Below are positions 60,497-64,000 of a DNA stretch of 64,000 nucleotides, in pieces (position 1 is the first letter of the stretch; each line of letters opens with the position of its first letter). This DNA is from Sutcliffiella cohnii (GTDB lineage Bacteria > Bacillota > Bacilli > Bacillales > Bacillaceae_I). The notes under the pieces are model-generated. The model saw nothing but the letters and a program-made list of their open reading frames with translations, was not told the DNA's origin and made no database searches. Location: NCBI RefSeq assembly GCF_002250055.1, contig NZ_CP018866.1:543501-607500 (forward strand), given 5' to 3'. The position numbers were made by a program, and so were the translations under genes.

Positions 60497-61453
60497 ATGT
60501 TCGTCGTTTCTACTTTTGAATTGCAAGATCCAAACCTAGCAGAGGATTTAAAGAAAAGTTTTCCGGAGGTTACATTTGAGTTTTTTAAAAAAGTTTCTGA
60601 AATACCAAAAGAAAAGCTAAAACATGCGGAAATTATCTTAACATATGGTAACTTAACTACTGACCATATTAACATTGCGGAAAACTTAAAATGGATTATG
60701 GTAGCATCAGCGGGTGTAGAGAGAATGCCTTTAAATATGATAGAAGAGAAAAAAATCCTTGTTACAAACGCAAGAGGAATACATAAAATACCGATGGCTG
60801 AATATACAATAGCGATGATGTTACAAGTAGCTCGTAATTCCAAAAAGCTTATAGAAAACGAGAGAAATTGTTTGTGGGATCGAACAATAGAAAAGATGGA
60901 ACTTAACGGTAAAACAATTGCTATTTTAGGTGTCGGTGCAATCGGGGGAGAAATAGCAAGACTAGCAAAAGCGTTTCGGATGAAGACATTAGGGATAACA
61001 CGTACTAGTAAACAAGTAGAATTTGTAGATGAAATATATTCTTTAGCAGAATTAGATGAAGTACTTCCACAAGCTGACTTCGTTGTATCTGTTTTACCAA
61101 GTACGAAAGAAACAAAGCATGTTTTAAAACATAAACAGTTTCAACTAATGAAAGATAACTCAGTCTTTATAAATATTGGTCGAGGAGACGTAGTAGCGGA
61201 GGAAATTTTATTAAAGGCACTAGAATTAAAAGAAATATCACATGCAGTATTAGACGTCTTTGAAACGGAACCAATAGATGAGGACCATCCATTTTGGAAG
61301 ATGGAAAATGTTACTGTAACACCACATCTATCTAGTGTTACGAAAGGATATCAACCTCGTGCTCTGCAAATTTTTAAACACAATTTGAATGTATATCTTA
61401 AAAACGAAAATGCTGACTTTATAAATATGATTGATCTAGAAAGGGGATATTAA
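60497..61453 (+). CDS. D-2-hydroxyacid dehydrogenase family protein
   Basis: A predicted 318-residue NAD(P)-dependent dehydrogenase. Cofactor motif GVGAIGGEIARLAKAF, the FINIGRGDVVAEE segment with catalytic arginine counterpart, the E in DVFETEPIDEDHPFW and the H in VTPHLSS form the usual Arg-Glu-His set. Substrate unknown (2-oxo acid reduction or 2-hydroxy acid oxidation). ATG 60497 has AAGGGG 9 nt upstream; ATG 60488 or 60458 are alternatives. It is followed after 1 nt by the adenosyltransferase gene, so cotranscribed. Confidence 0.88.
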   Translation: MFVVSTFELQDPNLAEDLKKSFPEVTFEFFKKVSEIPKEKLKHAEIILTYGNLTTDHINIAENLKWIMVASAGVERMPLNMIEEKKILVTNARGIHKIPMAEYTIAMMLQVARNSKKLIENERNCLWDRTIEKMELNGKTIAILGVGAIGGEIARLAKAFRMKTLGITRTSKQVEFVDEIYSLAELDEVLPQADFVVSVLPSTKETKHVLKHKQFQLMKDNSVFINIGRGDVVAEEILLKALELKEISHAVLDVFETEPIDEDHPFWKMENVTVTPHLSSVTKGYQPRALQIFKHNLNVYLKNENADFINMIDLERGY

Positions 61454-61454
61454 T

Positions 61455-62012
61455 ATGAAAATTTACACGAAAACAGGCGACAAAGGTCAAACTTCTTTAG
61501 TTTATGGCTCACGCGTACCAAAATACGATGATAGAGTCGAAGCATATGGTACTTGTGATGAGGCTAATTCTATGATCGGATTAGCTGTGACTTATATTAA
61601 CGAAGAAAAAGTATTTGAAAAAAAAGAAACAATATTAGAAACGTTAAACTCTATTCAAACGATTTTATTCCATGTTGGGGCAGAATTAGCTACTCCTAAA
61701 GGGAAAGATGTAAGATGGAACTTAACAGAAGAGCATGTTAAAAGGTTAGAAAAAGATATTGATATACTATCTGAAAATTTACCTCCTTTGAAAAACTTTA
61801 TATTACCTGGAGGAAGTAAAGCAGGTGCTACACTACATTGCGCTAGAACGATAGTAAGGAGAGCAGAAAGAAATGCAGTGAAAATAGAAGAAGGTACATC
61901 GGAAATAGTACTTGCGTACTTGAACAGACTATCTGACTATTTATTTGTGGCAGGGAGAGCGGTTAATTTCCACTTGCAGGTGGAAGAACCAGAATTGAGG
62001 CCAGAAGTGTAA
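61455..62012 (+). CDS. PduO-type cob(I)alamin adenosyltransferase
   Basis: A 185-residue ATP:cob(I)alamin adenosyltransferase forming adenosylcobalamin. ATP-binding N-terminus IYTKTGDKGQTSLVYGSRVPKYD, then the EAYGTCDEANS active-site helix and C-terminal RTIVRRAERNAV and LNRLSDYLFVAGR with the conserved Arg and Asn-Arg contacts. Starts 1 nt after the preceding stop, with AAAGGGG upstream. It resembles B. subtilis YvqK. An operon with a hydroxyacid dehydrogenase is unusual. Confidence 0.92.
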   Translation: MKIYTKTGDKGQTSLVYGSRVPKYDDRVEAYGTCDEANSMIGLAVTYINEEKVFEKKETILETLNSIQTILFHVGAELATPKGKDVRWNLTEEHVKRLEKDIDILSENLPPLKNFILPGGSKAGATLHCARTIVRRAERNAVKIEEGTSEIVLAYLNRLSDYLFVAGRAVNFHLQVEEPELRPEV

Positions 62013-62053
62013 TAATTATTAAAAACTGTATATAGTATATATATAGGAGATGA

Positions 62054-62100
62054 TTGACAAAAATCACACTTACAATGTACACTATTTATAAATATTATAA
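62054..62100 (+). promoter_or_regulatory. perR promoter with Per box
   Basis: TTGACA (62054-62059)-18 bp-TACACT (62078-62083). TTATAAATATTATAA (62086-62100) matches the PerR box TTATAATnATTATAA at 14 of 15 positions and lies at the start site, so perR is probably autoregulated. Confidence 0.8.
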
Positions 62101-62129
62101 AGTAAGAATCCTTATGGATAAGGGGGTGC

Positions 62130-62570
62130 ATGACGGTGGTTGAAGAACAAATTAAAGAAGCGCTTGAAACGTTGAAACAAACTGGGGTTAGAATTACTCC
62201 TCAGCGTCATGCGATTTTAGAATATCTAATTGAAGCAATGACCCACCCAACTGCAGATGATATATATAAAGCACTAGAGGGGAAATTCCCTAATATGAGT
62301 GTTGCGACAGTCTATAATAATTTACGAGTATTTAAAGAAGTTGGTTTAGTTAAAGAATTAACTTATGGAGACAGTTCAAGTAGATTTGACTTCGTAACGT
62401 CCGATCATTATCATGTCATTTGTGATAGCTGTGGTAAAATTGTAGATTTTTCATACCCAGGTTTAGATGAGGTAGAAGCGTTAGCTGCTCATGTTACTGG
62501 ATTCAAAATTAATAGACATCGTATGGAAATTTACGGTACTTGCCCAGAATGTCAAAAAGGCGCACACTAA
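62130..62570 (+). CDS. perR: Peroxide-responsive repressor PerR
   Basis: A 146-residue Fur-family regulator, nearly identical in pattern to B. subtilis Per[33 protein letters not shown] (winged helix and the histidine in MTHPTADD oxidised by peroxide), [22 protein letters not shown] (metal-site D, H and H) and Zn cysteines CDSC and CPEC. Fe-bound PerR represses peroxide-defence genes until histidine oxidation. AAGGGGGTG lies just before the ATG, with GTG 62136 an alternative start. Terminator follows. Confidence 0.96.
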   Translation: MTVVEEQIKEALETLKQTGVRITPQRHAILEYLIEAMTHPTADDIYKALEGKFPNMSVATVYNNLRVFKEVGLVKELTYGDSSSRFDFVTSDHYHVICDSCGKIVDFSYPGLDEVEALAAHVTGFKINRHRMEIYGTCPECQKGAH

Positions 62571-62602
62571 AAAAACAGATAGTTAATATCTGTTTTTTTA
62601 TG
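62568..62602 (+). terminator. perR terminator
   Basis: AAAAAAACAGATA-GTTAA-TATCTGTTTTTTTA. Between it and the next hairpin (62603-62821) nothing recognisable is seen. Confidence 0.85.
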
Positions 62603-62821
62603 GTGAAAAATATGTGTCGAAACAGAAAACTATTTCTAAGTGTCTGTCGTTATATAAGGTGAACACTTATGGAAATGGAATATTGCACAATAGCGACTAT
62701 AAATTGTGACTTGTATTTTGAACTGCATTAATGTTTTTAGTTTCAAGGCTGAGAACCGAAGTGCAACGGATTGATTTAAACCACTTTCTGTTTTCAAAAT
62801 GGACTGCTATAATATATAAAA

Positions 62822-62862
62822 AGAAAGAAGGCGGATAGCTTAACTATCTGCCTTCTTTTTGT
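62822..62862 (-). terminator. ygzB terminator
   Basis: AGAAGGCAGATAG / CTATCCGCCTTCT read on the minus strand, followed by TTCTTTTT. It includes the last codons of ygzB. Confidence 0.75.
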
Positions 62863-63199
62863 GATTGTAAGATTCGTCAAATTCTTTCCCTTCTAAAGAA
62901 GGATCTAAAGTGAGAGTTTCATTGCAATACATACACATATCAACTCGACCAAGAACTTTCGTAACTTTATTACATGTTGGACAAACTACTTGTACTGCTT
63001 TAGTAGATAGCATACCAATCCAAAAGTAAACAACAGTACTTCCTACAATTGCTACTAACCCTAAAAGCATGAATATAGTCATTACAATCATATTTTCACG
63101 GAAGAAAATACCTAAATACATAATGAAAAATCCGATAAAGATTAACGAAAGAGCAAAGGTACGAATCTTATTTATTTTACTGGAATATTTACGAGCCAT
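62840..63199 (-). CDS. ygzB: UPF0295 membrane protein YgzB
   Basis: A 119-residue protein with two helices ([19 protein letters not shown] and [25 protein letters not shown]) and a C-terminal zinc ribbon (CPTC and CMYC). N-terminus [19 protein letters not shown] is typical of YgzB. RBS AGGAGG. Gene order perR-ygzB-ygxA equals B. subtilis. Function unknown. Confidence 0.9.
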   Translation of the reverse strand: MARKYSSKINKIRTFALSLIFIGFFIMYLGIFFRENMIVMTIFMLLGLVAIVGSTVVYFWIGMLSTKAVQVVCPTCNKVTKVLGRVDMCMYCNETLTLDPSLEGKEFDESYNHKKKADS

Positions 63200-63471
63200 A
63201 AATAATACCTCCTAGTGAACAATCATATCATAAATTATAGCAGTTAGTTATGGCAATAAAATGAGATTTTTAAAACAATGCCAAATTCTATACACTACCT
63301 GAGAAACTATCCCTACTAATTAAGTTTTTCAAAAGAATTAAGAGGATAAAAGAGAATTATGTCGAATATTTTTGTGTAAGTAAGTTTCAGTTAAAAGTAT
63401 GTGTTTATAAAGAAGAAACTAAAATTAAAATTATAAGCTATGAAAAACAAGTGAATAAATGGAGTGATGTT

Positions 63472-64000
63472 ATGGAGGACCTACTTCGTCCAATATATCA
63501 AGAACGTGCAAGTCAATCGAATACGCTAGGAACACTATTAATCGAAAAAAGGAACCGTAATAGTCCGAATACAGACAGATTCGATGCAATACTATTAATG
63601 ATTGTGAAAGAATTAGAAACCCCGTTATATATAAAGCATTATGATATTGGTGAGCAAAAAGCTGCACTCTATATTGTGAGTGAAGAACAACTCAAAGATT
63701 GGATTCAATTAGGAACGAACCGAAGAGTGATCGATTGGATTATGAATGGTAAAATATTATTCGATCGAAATGAATACATTATAACTTTGAGAAACAAATT
63801 GGATGATTACCCGTTAGAAGATAGAAAAGTAAAAATAGGTATAGAATTTGCTAAGCTAATTAGAAGGTATATGGAAGGAAAAGATTTCTTTGAATCAAAT
63901 CATCATTTGGACGCATTCAATCATATCGTTCATTCTCTCCACCACCTTGCAAGATTATCAGTTATTGAAAATGGTTTTCATCCAGAACTGACTGTATGGA
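63472..64000 (+). CDS. ygxA: YgxA nucleotidyltransferase-like protein, 3' end outside window
   Basis: At least 176 residues visible: MEDLLRPIYQERASQSNTLG, then the nucleotidyltransferase-like FDAILLMIVKELETPLYIKHYDI, and a helical C-terminal part (HHLDAFNHIVHSLHHLARLSVIENG). The frame is open at the right edge. Pattern and location after ygzB match B. subtilis YgxA, an uncharacterised nucleotidyltransferase-fold protein. GGAGTGATGTT precedes ATG 63472. Confidence 0.85.
   Translation, partial: MEDLLRPIYQERASQSNTLGTLLIEKRNRNSPNTDRFDAILLMIVKELETPLYIKHYDIGEQKAALYIVSEEQLKDWIQLGTNRRVIDWIMNGKILFDRNEYIITLRNKLDDYPLEDRKVKIGIEFAKLIRRYMEGKDFFESNHHLDAFNHIVHSLHHLARLSVIENGFHPELTVW

Noticed and set aside
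1..64000. CRISPR arrays, prophage, conjugative or defence islands, rRNA operons
   Set aside because: No regularly spaced identical repeats with unique spacers, no phage structural or integrase genes, no restriction or toxin-antitoxin pairs and no rRNA were seen; the only clear autonomous mobile element is the IS110 copy.

Overview
The window is chromosomal DNA of a low-GC, endospore-forming Bacillaceae bacterium. Two small acid-soluble spore proteins (SspK, a gamma-type SspE), a PerR almost identical to that of Bacillus subtilis, the NatRK/NatAB module and a long block with the B. subtilis yfh-mutY-sspE-yga-perR-ygzB-ygxA gene order all support this. Species cannot be fixed from the sequence. 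Both edges cut genes: a chemotaxis receptor on the left and ygxA on the right.

Layout. Positions 1-14.5 kb hold signalling and transport genes: the receptor, an aminoglycoside-kinase-like protein, a PH-domain membrane protein, a PAS-GGDEF-EAL protein, a TraB-family protein, a solitary CgoX/HemY oxidase, a MarR-MATE pair, and a divergent TetR/DHA2 efflux pair. Around 15.3-17.2 kb an intact IS110-family element has inserted into a dispersed repeat. From 17 to 21 kb lies a divergent natRK/natAB sodium-export locus with a textbook LytTR operator. From 21 to 32.9 kb come MFS pumps, the threonine-degradation pair kbl-tdh, an acyl-CoA dehydrogenase, a DAO-type oxidoreductase, a MarR-MFS pair and a BCCT osmolyte carrier. 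At 33-35.7 kb a probable tyrosine T-box controls an NhaC-family carrier, and three Rex-type operators precede a DoxX gene. From 36 kb to the end is the conserved yfh/yga block, here also carrying a glutamate synthase large subunit, an AbgT transporter, a hydroxyacid dehydrogenase and a cobalamin adenosyltransferase.

The genome background is rich in small dispersed repeats. Family A (about 240 bp, with imperfect terminal inverted repeats) occurs four times, mostly between convergent genes and touching their stop codons. Families B and C (about 122-153 bp, sharing TGTCTAGCT and CCGCTTTTC ends) occur alone, nested inside A, or as a head-to-tail array at 50.4-50.96 kb. Their copies differ by paired, compensating base changes, which points to a conserved RNA fold.

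The most interesting signals are four. (1) The 5' non-coding end of the IS110 element contains segments matching both flanks of its own insertion site and its own right end, as expected of a bridge RNA; its target is repeat A. (2) The B/C repeats show covariation. (3) The Shine-Dalgarno sequence of the abgT gene is exactly complementary to a segment about 80 nt upstream. (4) A tRNA T-arm-like fragment overlaps a long alternative hairpin upstream of an acetyltransferase gene. Redox and stress control also recurs: Rex sites, a Per box over the perR promoter and a Per-like box over the ntdP promoter.
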